Positions 11,377-24,500 of a stretch of 64,000 nt of DNA are shown here, piece after piece. The stretch is from Cladorhizidae sp. MBARI D1340-BT2. Taxonomy: Eukaryota > Porifera > Demospongiae > Poecilosclerida > Cladorhizidae. Positions within the stretch are counted from its first letter, which is position 1. Each line of letters opens with the position of its first letter. Below the pieces are notes generated by a model that was not told the DNA's origin, searched no databases, and saw only the letters and a list, made by a program, of their open reading frames with translations. Where the stretch lies: positions 32,159,222 through 32,223,221 of the forward strand of contig JAQNBH010000003.1 of assembly GCA_028752905.1 (NCBI GenBank), written 5' to 3'. Both the position numbers and the translations under genes were made by a program.

Positions 11377-14166
11377 TCCAGGCTAAAAGTGGTCCAGTCT
11401 AAAAGTGGTCCAGGCTAATGTGGTCCAGGCTAATGTGGTCCAGGCTAATGGGATCCAGGCTAATGTGGTCCAGGCCAATGTGGTCCAGGCTAATGTGGTC
11501 CAAGCTAATGTGGTCTAAGCTAATGTGGTTCAGGCTAATGTGGTTCAGGCTAATGTGGTCCAGGCTAATGTGGTCCGGGCCAAAAGTAGTCCAGTCTAAA
11601 AGTGGTCCAAGCCAATGTGGTCCAGGCTAATGTGGTCCAAGCTAATGTGGTCCAAGCTAATTGGTCCGGGCTAAAAGTGGTCCAGGCTAATGTGGTCCGG
11701 ACTAAAAGTGGTCCAGGCTAATGTGGTCCAGGCTAATGTGGTCCAGGCTTAATGTGGTCCAGGCTAATATGGTCCAGGCTAATGTGGTCCAGGCTAATCA
11801 TGAGTAATGTGGTCCAGGCTAATGTGATCCAGGCTAATGTGGTCCAGGCTAATGTGGTCCAGGCTAATGTGGTCCAAGCTAATGTGGTCCAGGCTAATGT
11901 GGTCCAGGCTAATGTGGTCCAAGCTAATGTGGTCCAGGCTAATGTAGTCCAGGCTAATGTGGTCCAGGCTAATGTGGTCCAAGCTAATGTGGTCTAAGCT
12001 AATGTGGTCCAGGCTAATGTGGTCCAGGCTAATGTGGTCCAGGCTAATGTGGTCCAAGCTAAAGTGGTCCAGGCTAATGTGGTCCAAGCTAATGTGGTCC
12101 AGGCTAATGTGATCCAGGCTAATGTAGTCCAGGCTAATCTGGTCCAAACTAAATGTGGTCCAGGCTAATGTGGTCCAGGATAATATGGTCCAAGCTAATG
12201 TGGTCCAGGCTAATGTGGTCCAGGCTAATGTGGTCCAGGCTAATGTGGTCCAGGCTAATGTGGTCCAAGCTAATGTGGTCCAGGCTAATGTGGTCCAAGC
12301 TAATGTGGTCCAGGCTAATGTGGTCCAGGCTAATGTGGGCCAGGCTAATGTGGTCCAGGTTAATGTGGTTCAAGCTAATGTGGTTCAGGCTAATGTGGTC
12401 CAGGCTAATGTGGTCCAAGTCCAAGCTAATGTGGTCCAGGCTAATGTGGTCCAGGCTAATGTGGTCCAGGCTAATGTGGTCCAGGCTAATGTGGGCCAGG
12501 CTAATGTGGTCCAGGCTAATGTGGTCCAGGCTAATGTGGTCCAGGCTAATGTGGTCCAGGCTAATGTGGTCCAGGCTAATGTGGTCCAGGCTAATGTGGT
12601 CCAGGCTAATGTGGTCCAGGCTAATGTGGTCCAGGCTAATGTGGTCCAGGCTAATGTGGTCCAGGCTAATGTGGTCCAGGCTAATGTGGTCCAGGCTAAT
12701 GTGGGCCAGGCTAATGTGGGCCAGGCTAATGTGGTCCAGGCTAATGTGGTCCAGGCTAATGTGGTCCAGGCTAATGTGGTCCAGGCTAATGTGGTCCAGG
12801 CTAATGTGGTCCAGGCTAATGTGGTCCAGGCTAATGTGGTCCAGGCTAATGTGGTCCAGGCTAATGTGGTCCAGGCTAATGTGGTCCAGGCTAATGTGGT
12901 CCAAGCTAATGTGGTCCAGGCTAATGTGGTCCAGGCTAATGTGGTCCAGGCTAATGTGGTCCAGGCTAATGTGGGCCAGGCTAATGTGGTCCAGGCTAAT
13001 GTGGTCCAGGCTAATGTGGTCCAGGCTAATGTGGTCCAGGCTAATGTGGTCCAGGCTAATGTGGTCCAGGCTAATGTGGTCCAGGCTAATGTGGTCCAGG
13101 CTAATGTGGTCCAGGCTAATGTGGGCCAGGCTAATGTGGTCCAGGTTAATGTGGTTCAAGCTAATGTGGTTCAGGCTAATGTGGTCCAGGCTAATGTGGT
13201 CCAAGTCCAAGCTAATGTGGTCCAGGCTAATGTGGTCCAGGCTAATGTGGTCCAGGCTAATGTGGTCCAGGCTAATGTGGTCCAGGCTAATGTGGTCCAG
13301 GCTAATGTGGTCCAGGCTAATGTGGTCCAGGCTAATGTGGTCCAGGCTAATGTGGTCCAGGCTAATGTGGTCCAGGCTAATGTGGTCCAGGCTAATGTGG
13401 TCCAGGCTAATGTGGGCCAGGCTAATGTGGTCCAGGTTAATGTGGTTCAAGCTAATGTGGTTCAGGCTAATGTGGTCCAGGCTAATGTGGTCCAAGTCCA
13501 AGCTAATGTGGTCCAGGCTAATGTGGTCCAGGCTAATGTGGTCCAGGCTAATGTGGTCCAGGCTAATGTGGTCCAGGCTAATGTGGTCCAGGCTAATGTG
13601 GTCCAGGCTAATGTGGTCCAGGCTAATGTGGTCCAGGCTAATGTGGTCCAGGCTAATGTGGTCCAGGCTAATGTGGTCCAGGCTAATGTGGGCCAGGCTA
13701 ATGTGGGCCAGGCTAATGTGGTCCAGGCTAATGTGGTCCAGGCTAATGTGGTCCAGGCTAATGTGGTCCAGGCTAATGTGGTCCAGGCTAATGTGGTCCA
13801 GGCTAATGTGGTCCAGGCTAATGTGGTCCAGGCTAATGTGGTCCAGGCTAATGTGGTCCAGGCTAATGTGGTCCAGGCTAATGTGGTCCAGGCTAATGTG
13901 GTCCAGGCTAATGTGGTCCAGGCTAATGTGGTCCAGGCTAATGTGGTCCAGGCTAATGTGGTCCAGGCTAATGTGGTCCAGGCTAATGTGGTCCAGGCTA
14001 ATGTGGTCCAGGCTAATGTGGTCCAGGCTAATGTGGTCCAGGCTAATGTGGTCCAGGCTAATGTGGTCCAGGCTAATGTGGTCCAGGCTAATGTGGTCCA
14101 GGCTAATGTGGTCCAGGCTAATGTGGTCCAGGCTAATGTGATCCAAGCTAATGTGGTCCAGGCTAA
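11377..14166. repeat. 15-bp minisatellite, about 185 copies
   Basis: Unit GTGGTCCAGGCTAAT with common variants (CCAAGC, GGGCC, GGTTC). It directly abuts the 37-bp array. The first part (11377-11750) is more diverged, with variants such as CTAAAAGTGGTCCAG. A higher-order pattern exists: a 6-bp insertion variant (CCAAGTCCAAGC) occurs at about 12415, 13201 and 13492, each time preceded by the same ordered set of unit variants. Spacings of 786 and 291 bp equal 52 x 15 + 6 and 19 x 15 + 6. Open frames of over 600 codons on both strands result from the unit, not from a gene. Confidence 0.97.
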
Positions 14167-14272
14167 AATAGTGTGTGCCTAAATAATTTTATTTTTTATT
14201 TTGTTAAAGCTGCTGCCTCCTATTGCGTACCAAAGATGCTGGACTCTACCATAGCCAGGCCTAGACACTCAC

Positions 14273-14456
14273 AGCTACATGTAGGAGCTTAATGGTGCCA
14301 GCTCAGCTAATCACAGAAGCAGAGCTTAGGCCAGTGTACCAGCAGCCATGTAACTAGGGTAGGAAGCTACATGTAGGAGCTTAATGGTGCCAGCTCAGCT
14401 AATCACAGAAGCAGAGCTTAGGCCAGTGTACCAGCAGCCATGTAACTAGGGTAGGA
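14273..14456. repeat. Tandem duplication, 92 bp x 2
   Basis: The 92-bp block 14273-14364 (starting AGCTACATGTAGGAGCTTAA, ending AACTAGGGTAGGA) is repeated without visible change at 14365-14456. Confidence 0.95.
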
Positions 14457-14735
14457 TCAGGATGCTAGGGCTAGGGACAAGGTCAGAGTTAGTTAGAACC
14501 AGTGCAGGATTAGAGATAGGGCCAGAATTAGGACCAGAAGGGTCAGGATTAGAACTAATGCCAGAGTTGGGCTTAAGCCTAGCGTTAAAATTAGGGCCAG
14601 AGTTAAGACAAGAATCACCAGGGCTAAAGCTAGGGGAAAAGTTAGGACCTCGGGCCATGGCTAAAGCCAGGGGTGGAGTTAGGCCCAGGGGTTAGTGCTA
14701 GAGCTAGGGCCAGAGCTAAGAGAAGGGTCCAAGGC
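14457..14735. repeat. Degenerate short tandem repeat (GGGCTAG/GGGCCAG/GAGTTAG)
   Basis: Purine-rich stretch of loosely periodic 6-7 bp words such as AGGGCTAGGG, AGGGCCAGA and AGAGTTAG. It is not a clean telomeric TTAGGG array. Confidence 0.7.
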
Positions 14736-16204
14736 AAAGAGCTGAACCGTGAAGAAAAAGTTGGTAAGAGCAATTTTAACCAAAGGACTTGATTTTATAT
14801 CTCAGCATTTCTCTGGCAGGCAGTTTTGCTATGTGTTCATTGGAACTCCTCAAGCCCTCCCCAGTAAGTGCAGGTGAATGTAGGGCACTATAGCAGAGGT
14901 GAGGACAGATGCAGAGAGCAGGAGAGGAGAGTCTCTGTAATCAAGAGCTTAGATGACCTAGCAAGTGAGGCCAAGAGCACGCACATAGATCTCACACCTG
15001 CTTCATGACCTCGCCCGCTACAGTTACTGTTCAAGTTCAGGAATGACTGATTATTGTCAAGTCAGCAAGAACATAGCATGAAGTGCATGTGAGGTATTAT
15101 TGCTGATAGTTGACACTATCTCTTTCACATACCTAGTCTTGGGCATTGAAGTGGTAGCTTTTCAGGTAGTGATTGCTGCCATTAGCACTTGGTGCCAGAC
15201 AGGGTAACTAATAAAGGCAAAAAGTGGAGATTCCACCATTCTTTAAATCAGCAAACAATAAATTATCTCAGGTAGACAGCGTTGCCCAGGAAACAATACA
15301 ATATCTAGAGAGGATTACAAATTGATGTGCCTCCCTCCCCCTATCCTTCCACTTCTGCAAGCCCCCAGGTGTTGATCACAATTCTTACTCTCCTGGATTC
15401 CTGTTATGACCACTCAATTATTTAGTCTGGAACAAGTGGAAGACCACAATGCCTTCTCTTAATCTCATCATTCCAACAACTTCATTCTAATGGAGTAGTG
15501 CTAGAGGCAGCCTCGCTGGCTAACTGCTTGCATTGGGTGAGTCTAACGCAGCTAGAGGAGTCTGTTGACAAAGCCACCTTGTGAGGTTATTAGTGTGGTA
15601 TCCTCGGGAAACTGAAGATGCAAGCATATTTCAAACATGCCATGCCATTATATGCTGGCCTCCAGTCCATACCAGCTACTGGTGGTGCACCTCTCATTAC
15701 TAGCACGTGCCCAGTGCACAACTCTATCCTCATAAAATAATCATCACTGGATTATTATTTACTAGCACGTACCCAGTGCACAAATCAAAATAATCATATA
15801 ATTTTACTTCCAGATTGAGGGGACAAGCGAACAACAAGGAAGAACTTTTTAATGGCTGACAATTGCAACTGCTGCCACGACCAGCCTCTTCCTGACCTAT
15901 ATACTGTTTCTGGGAGTCTTCTTGGGCAAAACTGCATGGGCACTTGTGCTCACCAGGTTGCCGTGACAACTTTGCTCTTGAGCAAGGAGGCACTCCTGGA
16001 TGCATTTCTTTGCTGAAGGTCTAGTAGACATGGAGTGAGGCACGTAGCAAGAAGCTGCTGGCCTCAATGAAGACTCTAATAGCAAACTGCAGCTTATTAT
16101 ATTTGCACTCTAATAATGTCTACACTTTGTAAAGTTTATTCTTGAGCAAAAAGTTATTGCTATATATAAATATTCCGTAAAAGCTGGTAGGTGAATATTA
16201 TAAA
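14736..16204. other. Spacer, no gene seen
   Basis: About 1.5 kb of moderately complex sequence without a recognisable coding motif. ACTAGCACGTxCCCAGTGCACAA occurs twice (about 15699 and 15761), a short local duplication. Confidence 0.5.
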
Positions 16205-17790
16205 TGGGCACATGTTGTGTTAGGCACATACCCTAACCTTGATCCCAACACTCATTACTAGGGGCACATGTTGTGTTAGACACATACCCTAACCTTGATT
16301 CCAACACTAATTATTAGGGGCACATGTGTTAGGCACATACCCTAACCTTGATTCCAACACTCATTATTAGGGGCACATGTTGTGTTAGGCAAATACCCTA
16401 ACCTTGATTCCAACACTCATTATTAGGGGCACATGTTGTGTTAGGCACATACCCTAACCTTGATTCCAACACTCATTATTAGGGGCACATGTTGTGTTAG
16501 GCACATACCCTAACCTTGATTCCAACACTCATTATTAGGGGCACATGTTGTGTTAGGCACATACATGTACGTACCCTAACCCTGATTCGAACACTCATTA
16601 TTAGGGTCACATGTTGTGTTAGGCACATACCCTAACCTTGATTCCAACATTCATTATTAGGGGCACATGTGTTAGGCACATACCCTAACCTTGATTCCAA
16701 CACTCATTATTAGGGGCACATGTTGTGTTAGGCACATACCCTAACCTTGATTCCAACACTTCACATGTTGTGTTAGGCACATACCCTAACCTTGATTCCA
16801 ACACTCATTATTATGGGCACATGTTGTGTTAGGCACATACCCTAACCTTGATTCCAACACTCATTATTAGGGGCACATGTTGTGTTAGGCACATACCCTA
16901 ACCTTGATTCCAACACTCATTATTAGGTGCACATGTTGTGTTAGGCACATACCCTAACCTTGATTCCAACACTCATTATTAGGGGCACATGTTGTGTTAG
17001 GCACATACCCTAACCTTGATTCCAACACTCATTATTAGGGGCACATGTTGTGTTAGGCACATACCCTAACCTTGATTCCAACACTCATTATTAGGGGCAC
17101 ATGTTGTGTTAGGCACATACCCTAACCTTGATTCCAACACTCATTATTAGGGGCACATGTTGTGTTAGACACATACCCTAACCTTGATTCCAACACTCAT
17201 TATTAGGCACATGTTGTGTTAGGCACATACCCTAACCTTGATTCCAACACTCATTATTAGGGTCACATGTTGTGTTAGGCACATACCCTAACCTTGATTC
17301 CAACACTTATTATTAGGGGCACATGTTGTGTTAGGCACATACCCTAACCTTGATTCCAACACTCATTATTAGGGGCACATGTTGTGTTAGGCACATACCC
17401 TAACCTTGATTCCAACACTCATTATTAGGGTCACATGTTGTGTTAGGCACATACCCTAACCTTGATTCCAACACTTATTATTAGGGGCACATGTTGTGTT
17501 AGGCACATACCCTAACCTTGATTCCAACACTCATTATTAGATGCACATGTTGTGTTAGGCACATACCCTAACCTTGATTCCAACACTCATTATTAGGGGC
17601 ACATGTTGTGTTAGGCACATACCCTAACCTTGATTCCAACACTCATTATTAGGGGCACATGTTGTGTTAGGCACATACCCTAACCTTGATTCCAACACTC
17701 ATTATTAGGTGCACATGTTGTGTTAGGCACATACCCTAACCTTGATTCCAACACTCATTATTAGGTGCACATGTTGTGTTAGACACATGA
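16205..17790. repeat. 56-bp minisatellite, about 28 copies
   Basis: Unit starts GGGGCACATGTTGTGTTAGG and continues CACATACCCTAACCTTGATT, CCAACACTCATTATTA; total 56 bp. A few units are shortened (loss of TGT; a unit missing CATTATTAGGGG near 16760) and one has a short ACATGTACGT insertion near 16562. Unrelated in sequence to the 56-bp array at 59.1 kb. Confidence 0.97.
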
Positions 17791-18529
17791 CCTGAAGGGC
17801 CTCCAAAAGGCTCATGCTAACAGAATTCTCAAACCTTACATGGAGTCAAGTGTGTTGATAACTACACTATACTAAAGCCTCCAATGCTTGACCTCATGTC
17901 ATGGGCTTTGGTCTCTACATTACATCTCTGACTTCAGTCTAACATATTTTTGTTTGGAATGGATTTATGAGCAAATTCAAGTTCCATTCCGCATGTCATT
18001 GCACATCTGTTCTTTGAAACTTATAATTCTATGTGCTCACCCTGATCCTGTCAGGAGTGTGACTCACACCTTCATCCTGCGATAGGTCACATTATTACCA
18101 GCTGTAGTCTGTTACCATGGCAACAGAAATACACAGTTTATGGAGGTTCGTCAAAGTCGACTCACACTTCAGTGGTGGAAGAGGGTACAACAATACCCGA
18201 CAACTGGTCGTCCGTGAGGCACTTGCAGTTTGCACCAACACAACCTGCGATAAAATAACCCGCCAAAACTGATAACTATAACATTATCTGTGCTGTGGCA
18301 TCAGGGTTGCCAGGGTTACCACTGGGAGAGGAGGGGGTGGGGGGAGGGGTTTATACATCTCTCGTTACCTTCCTCCCATTAACCTTGCCCCTCCCATCCC
18401 TCGGCCACTAATGGAACTCTGACCTTTAATGACACCGGCAACTAAAATAATAACCTCCATCACTAACTTGATCACACCCACCCACATCTTGCAGTATCAT
18501 GCCTCAAAGACCAGTTGTGATGCATGAGG
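17791..18529. other. Spacer between two minisatellites, no gene seen
   Basis: Contains a 51-codon open frame with ATG at 18117 and TGA at 18270-18272 (+), with no recognisable motif, and a GGGAGAGGAGGGGGTGGGGG purine run near 18326-18345. Confidence 0.5.
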
Positions 18530-21500
18530 AGGGAAGTGGTGCCATGAGCTAACTCAGAGGCAACCACATGTCTCCCGTACAGACCTACTCTCTCACTGGT
18601 GCCATGAGCTAACTCAGAGGCAACCACATGTCTCCCATACAGACCTACTCTCTCACTGGTGCCATGAGCTAACTCAGAGGCAACCACATGTCTCCCGTAC
18701 AGACCTACTCTCTCACTGGTGCCATGAGCTAACTCAGAGGCAACCACATGTCTCCCGTATAGACCTACTCTCTCACTGGTGCCATGAGCTAACTCAGAGG
18801 CAACCACATGTCTCCCGTACAGACCTACTCTCTCACTGGTGCCATGAGCTAACTCAGAGGCAACCACATGTCTCAACCACATGTCTCCCGTACAGACCTA
18901 CTCTCTCACTGGTGCCATGAGCTAATTCAGAGGCAACCACATGTCTCCCGTACAGACCTACTCTCTCACTGGTGCCATGAGCTAACTCAGAGGCAACCAC
19001 ATGTCTCGCGTACAGACCTACTCTCTCACTGGTGCCATGAGCTAACTCAGAGGCAACCACATGTCTCCCGTACAGACCTACTCTCTCAGTGGTGTCATGA
19101 GCTAACTCAGAGGCAACCACATGTCTTCAGTACAGACCTACTCTCTCACTGGTGCCATGAGCTAACTCAGAGGTAACCACATGTCTCCCGTACAGACCTA
19201 CTCTCTCACTGGTGCCATGAGCTAACTCAGAGGCAACCACATGTCTCCCGTACATACCTACTCTCTCACTGGTGCCATGAGCTAACTCAGAGGCAAGCAC
19301 ATGTCTCCCATACAGACCTATTCTCTCACTGGTGCCATGAGCTAACTCAGAGGCAACCACATGTCTCCCGTACAGACCTACTCTCTCACTGGTGCCATGA
19401 GCTAACTCAGAGGCAACCACATGTCTCCCGTACAGACCTACTCTCTCACTGGTGCCATGAGCTAACTCAGAGGCAACCACATGTCTCCCGTACATACCTA
19501 CTCTCTCACTGGTGCCATGAGCTAACTCAGAGGCAACCACATGTCTCCCGTACATACCTACTCTGTCACTCGTGCCATGAGCTAACTCAGAGGCAACAAC
19601 ATGTCTCCTTTACAGACCTACTCTCTCACTGGTGCCATGAGCTAACTCAGAGGCAACCACATGTCTCCCGTACAGACCTACTCTCTCACTGGTGCCATGA
19701 GCTAACTCAGAGGCAACCACATGTCTCCCGTACAGACCTACTCTCTCACTGGTGCCATGAGTTAACTCAGAGGCAATCACATGTCTCCCGTACAGATCTA
19801 CTCTCTCACTGGTTCCATGAGCTAACTCAGAGGCAACCACATGTCTCCCGTACAGACCTACTCTCTCACTGGTGCCATGAGCTAATTCAGAGGCAACCAC
19901 ATGTCTCCCATACAGACCTACTCTCTCACTGGTGCCATGAGCTAACTCAGAGGCAACCACATGTATCCAGTACAGACCTACTCTCTCACTGGTGCCATGA
20001 GCTAACTCAGAGGCAACCACATGTCTCCTATACAGACCTACTCTCTCACTGGTGCCATGAGCTAACTCAGAGGCAACCACATGTCTCCTTTACAGACCTA
20101 CTCTCTCACTGGTGCCATGAGCTAACTCAGAGGCAACCACATATCTCCCGTACAGACCTACTCTCTCACTGGTGCCATGAGCTAACTCAGAGGCAACCAC
20201 ATGTCTCCCGTACAGACCTACTCTCTCACTGGTGCCATGAGCTAACTCAGAGGCAACCACATGTCTCCTGTACAGACCTACTCTCTCACTGGTGCCATGA
20301 GCTAACTCAGAGGCAACCACATGTCTCCCGTACAGACCTACTCTATCACTGGTGCCATGAGCTAACTCAGAGGCAACCACATGTCTCCCGTACAGACCTA
20401 CTCTCTCACTGGTGCCATGAGCTAACTCAGAGGCAACCACATGTCTCCCGTACAGATCTACTCTCTCACTGGTTCCATGAGCTAACTCAGAGGCAACCAC
20501 ATGTCTCAACCACATGTCTCCCGTACAGACCTACTCTCTCACTGGTGCCATGAGCTAATTCAGAGGCAACCACATGTCTCCCGTACAGACCTACTCTCTC
20601 ACTGGTGCCATGAGCTAACTCAGAGGCAACCACATGTCTCCCGTACAGACCTACTCTCTCACTGGTGCCATGAGCTAACTCAGAGGCAACCACATGTCTC
20701 CCGTACAGACCTACTCTCTCAGTGGTGTCATGAGCTAACTCAGAGGCAACCACATGTCTTCAGTACAGACCTACTCTCTCACTGGTGCCATGAGCTAACT
20801 CAGAGGCAACCACATGTCTCCCGTACAGACCTACTCTCTCACTGGTGCCATGAGCTAACTCAGAGTCAACCACATGTCTCCCGTACAAACCTTCTCTCTC
20901 ACTGGTGCCATGAGCTAACTCAGAGGCAACCACATGTCTCCCGTACAGACCTACTCTCTCACTGGTGCCATGAGCTAACTCAGAGGCAACCACATGTCTC
21001 CCGTACAGACCTCTCTCACTGGTGCCATGAGCTAACTCAGAGGCAACCACATGTCTCCCGTACATACCTATTCTCTCACTGGTGCCATGAGCTAACTCAG
21101 AGGCAACCACATGTCTCCCGTACATACCTACTCTGTCACTCGTGCTATGAGCTAACTCAGAGGCAACAACATGTCTCCCGTACAGACCTACTCTCTCACT
21201 GGTGCCATGAGCTAACTCAGCGGCAACCACATGTCTCCCGTACAGACCTACTCTCTCACTGGTGCCATGAGCTAACCCAGAAGCAACCACATGTCTCCCG
21301 TACAGACCTACTCTCTCACTGGTGCCATGAGCTAACTCAGAGGCAACTACATGTCTCCCGTACAGACCTACTCTCTCACTGGTGCCATGAGCTAACTCAG
21401 CGGCAACCACATGTCTCCCGTACAGACCTACTCTCTCACTGGTGTCATGAGCTAACTCAGAGGCAACCACATGTCTCCCGTAAAGACCTACTCTCTCAGT

Positions 21501-24500
21501 GGTGCCATGAGCTAACTCAGAGGCAACCACATGTCTCTCGTACAGACCTACTCTCTCACTGGTGCCATGAGCTAACTCAGAGGCAACCACATGTCTCCCG
21601 TACAGACCTACTCTCTCAATGGTGCCATGAGCTAACTCAGAGGCAACCACATGTCTCCCATACAGACCTACTCTCTCACTGGTGCCATGAGCTAACTCAG
21701 AGGCAACCACATGTCTCCTTTACAGACCTACTCTCTCACTGGTGCCATGAGCTAACTCAGAGGCAACCACATATCTCCCGTACAGACCTACTCTCTCACT
21801 GGTGCCATGAGCTAACTCAGAGGCAACCACATGTCTCCCGTACAGACATACTCTCTCACTGGTGCCATGAGCTAACTCAGAGGCAACCACATGTCTCCCG
21901 TACAGACCTACTCTGTCACTCGTGCCATGAGTTAACTCAGAGGCAAGCACATGTCTCCCGTACATACCTACTCTCTCACTGGTGCCATGAGCTAACTCAG
22001 AGGCAACAACATGTCTCCTTTACAGACCTACTCTCTCACTGGTGCCATGAGCTAACTCAGAGGCAACCACATGTCTCCCGTACAGACCTACTCTCTCACT
22101 GGTGCCATGAGCTAACTCAGACGCAACCACATGTCTCCCGTACAGACCTACTCTCTCACTGGTGCCATGAGTTAACTCAGAGGCAATCACATGTCTCCCG
22201 TACAGATCTACTCTCTCACTGGTTCCATGAGCTAACTCAGAGGCAACCACATGTCTCCCGTACAGACCTACTCTCTCACTGGTGCCATGAGCTAATTCAG
22301 AGGCAACCACATGTCTCCCATACAGACCTACTCTCTCACTGGTGCCATGAGCTAACTCAGAGGCAACCACATGTATCCAGTACAGACCTACTCTCTCACT
22401 GGTGCCATGAGCTAACTCAGAGGCAACCACATGTCTCCCATACAGACCTACTCTCTCACTGGTGCCATGAGCTAACTAAGAGGCAACCACATGTCTCCTT
22501 TACAGACCTACTCTCTCACTGGTGCCATGAGCTAACTCAGAGGCAACCACATATCTCCCGTACAGACCTACTCTCTCACTGGTGCCATGAGCTAACTCAG
22601 AGGCAACCACATGTCTCCCGTACAGACATACTCTCTCACTGGTGCCATGAGCTAACTCAGAGGCAACCACATGTCTCCCGTACAGATCTACTCTCTCACT
22701 GGTGCCATGAGCTAACTCAGAGGCAACCACATGTCTCCCGTACAGACCTACTCTATCACTGGTGCCATGAGCTAACTCAGAGGCAACCACATGTCTCCCG
22801 TACAGACCTACTCTCTCACTGGTGCCATGAGCTAACTCAGAGGCAATCACATGTCTCCCGTACAGATCTACTCTCTCACTGGTTCCATGAGCTAACTCAG
22901 AGGCAACAACATGTCTCAACCACATGTCTCCCGTACAGACCTACTCTCTCACTGGTTCCATGAGCTAACTCAGAGGCAACCACATGTCTCAACCACATGT
23001 CTCCCGTACAGACCTACTCTCTCACTGGTGCCATGAGCTAATTCAGAGGCAACCACATGTCTCCCGTACAGACCTACTCTCTCACTGGTGCCATGAGCTA
23101 ACTCAGAGGCAACCACATGTCTCCCGTACAGACCTACTCTCTCACTGGTACCATGAGCTAACTCAGAGGCAACCACATGTCTCCCGTACAGACCTACTCT
23201 CTCAGTGGTGTCATGAGCTAACTCAGAGGCAACCACATGTCTTCAGTACAGACCTACTCTCTCACTGGTGCCATGAGCTAACTCAGAGGCAACCACATGT
23301 CTCCCGTACAGACCTACTCTCTCACTGGTGCCATGAGCTAACTCAGAGTCAACCACATGTCTCCCGTACAAACCTTCTCTCTCACTGGTGCCATGAGCTA
23401 ACTCAGAGGCAACCACATGTCTCCCGTACAGACCTACTCTCTCACTGGTGCCATGAGCTAACTCAGAGGCAACCACATGTCTCCCGTACAGACCTCTCTC
23501 ACTGGTGCCATGAGCTAACTCAGAGGCAACCACATGTCTCCCGTACATACCTACTCTCTCACTGGTGCCATGAGCTAACTCAGAGGCAACCACATGTCTC
23601 CCGTACATACCTACTCTGTCACTCGTGCTATGAGCTAACTCAGAGGCAACAACATGTCTCCCGTACAGACCTACTCTCTCACTGGTGCCATGAGCTAACT
23701 CAGCGGCAACCACATGTCTCCCGTACAGACCTACTCTCTCACTGGTGCCATGAGCTAACCCAGAAGCAACCACATGTCTCCCGTACAGACCTACTCTCTC
23801 ACTGGTGCCATGAGCTAACTCAGAGGCAACTACATGTCTCCCGTACAGACCTACTCTCTCACTGGTGCCATGAGCTAACTCAGCGGCAACCACATGTCTC
23901 CCGTACAGACCTACTCTCTCACTGGTGTCATGAGCTAACTCAGAGGCAACCACATGTCTCCCGTAAAGACCTACTCTCTCAGTGGTGCCATGAGCTAACT
24001 CAGAGGCAACCACATGTCTCCCGTACAGACCTACTCTCTCACTGGTGCCATGAGCTAACTCAGAGGCAACCACATGTCTCCCGTACAGACCTACTCTCTC
24101 AATGGTGCCATGAGCTAACTCAGAGGCAACCACATGTCTCCCATACAGACCTACTCTCTCACTGGTGCCATGAGCTAACTCAGAGGCAACCACATGTCTC
24201 CTTTACAGACCTACTCTCTCACTGGTGCCATGAGCTAACTCAGAGGCAACCACATGTCTCCCGTACAGACATACTCTCTCACTGGTGCCATGAGCTAACT
24301 CAGAGGCAACCACATGTCTCCCGTACAGACCTACTCTGTCACTCGTGCCATGAGTTAACTCAGAGGCAAGCACATGTCTCCCGTACATACCTACTCTCTC
24401 ACTGGTGCCATGAGCTAACTCAGAGGCAACAACATGTCTCCTTTACAGACCTACTCTCTCACTGGTGCCATGAGCTAACTCAGAGGCAACCACATGTCTC

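Noticed and set aside
10237..11418. Three overlapping 313-393 codon frames in the same strand
   Set aside because: The 37-bp unit has no stop in any + frame, so all three frames are open for purely arithmetic reasons.
14457..14735. Interstitial telomere-like repeat
   Set aside because: The words GGGCTAG, GGGCCAG and GAGTTAG are irregular; there is no run of TTAGGG.
16205..17790. Possible CRISPR-like or clustered repeat array (this and the other regular arrays)
   Set aside because: Units follow each other directly with no unique spacers, and the window is eukaryotic.
18117..18272. 51-codon open frame with an ATG
   Set aside because: No recognisable motif, no splice partner and short enough to occur by chance.
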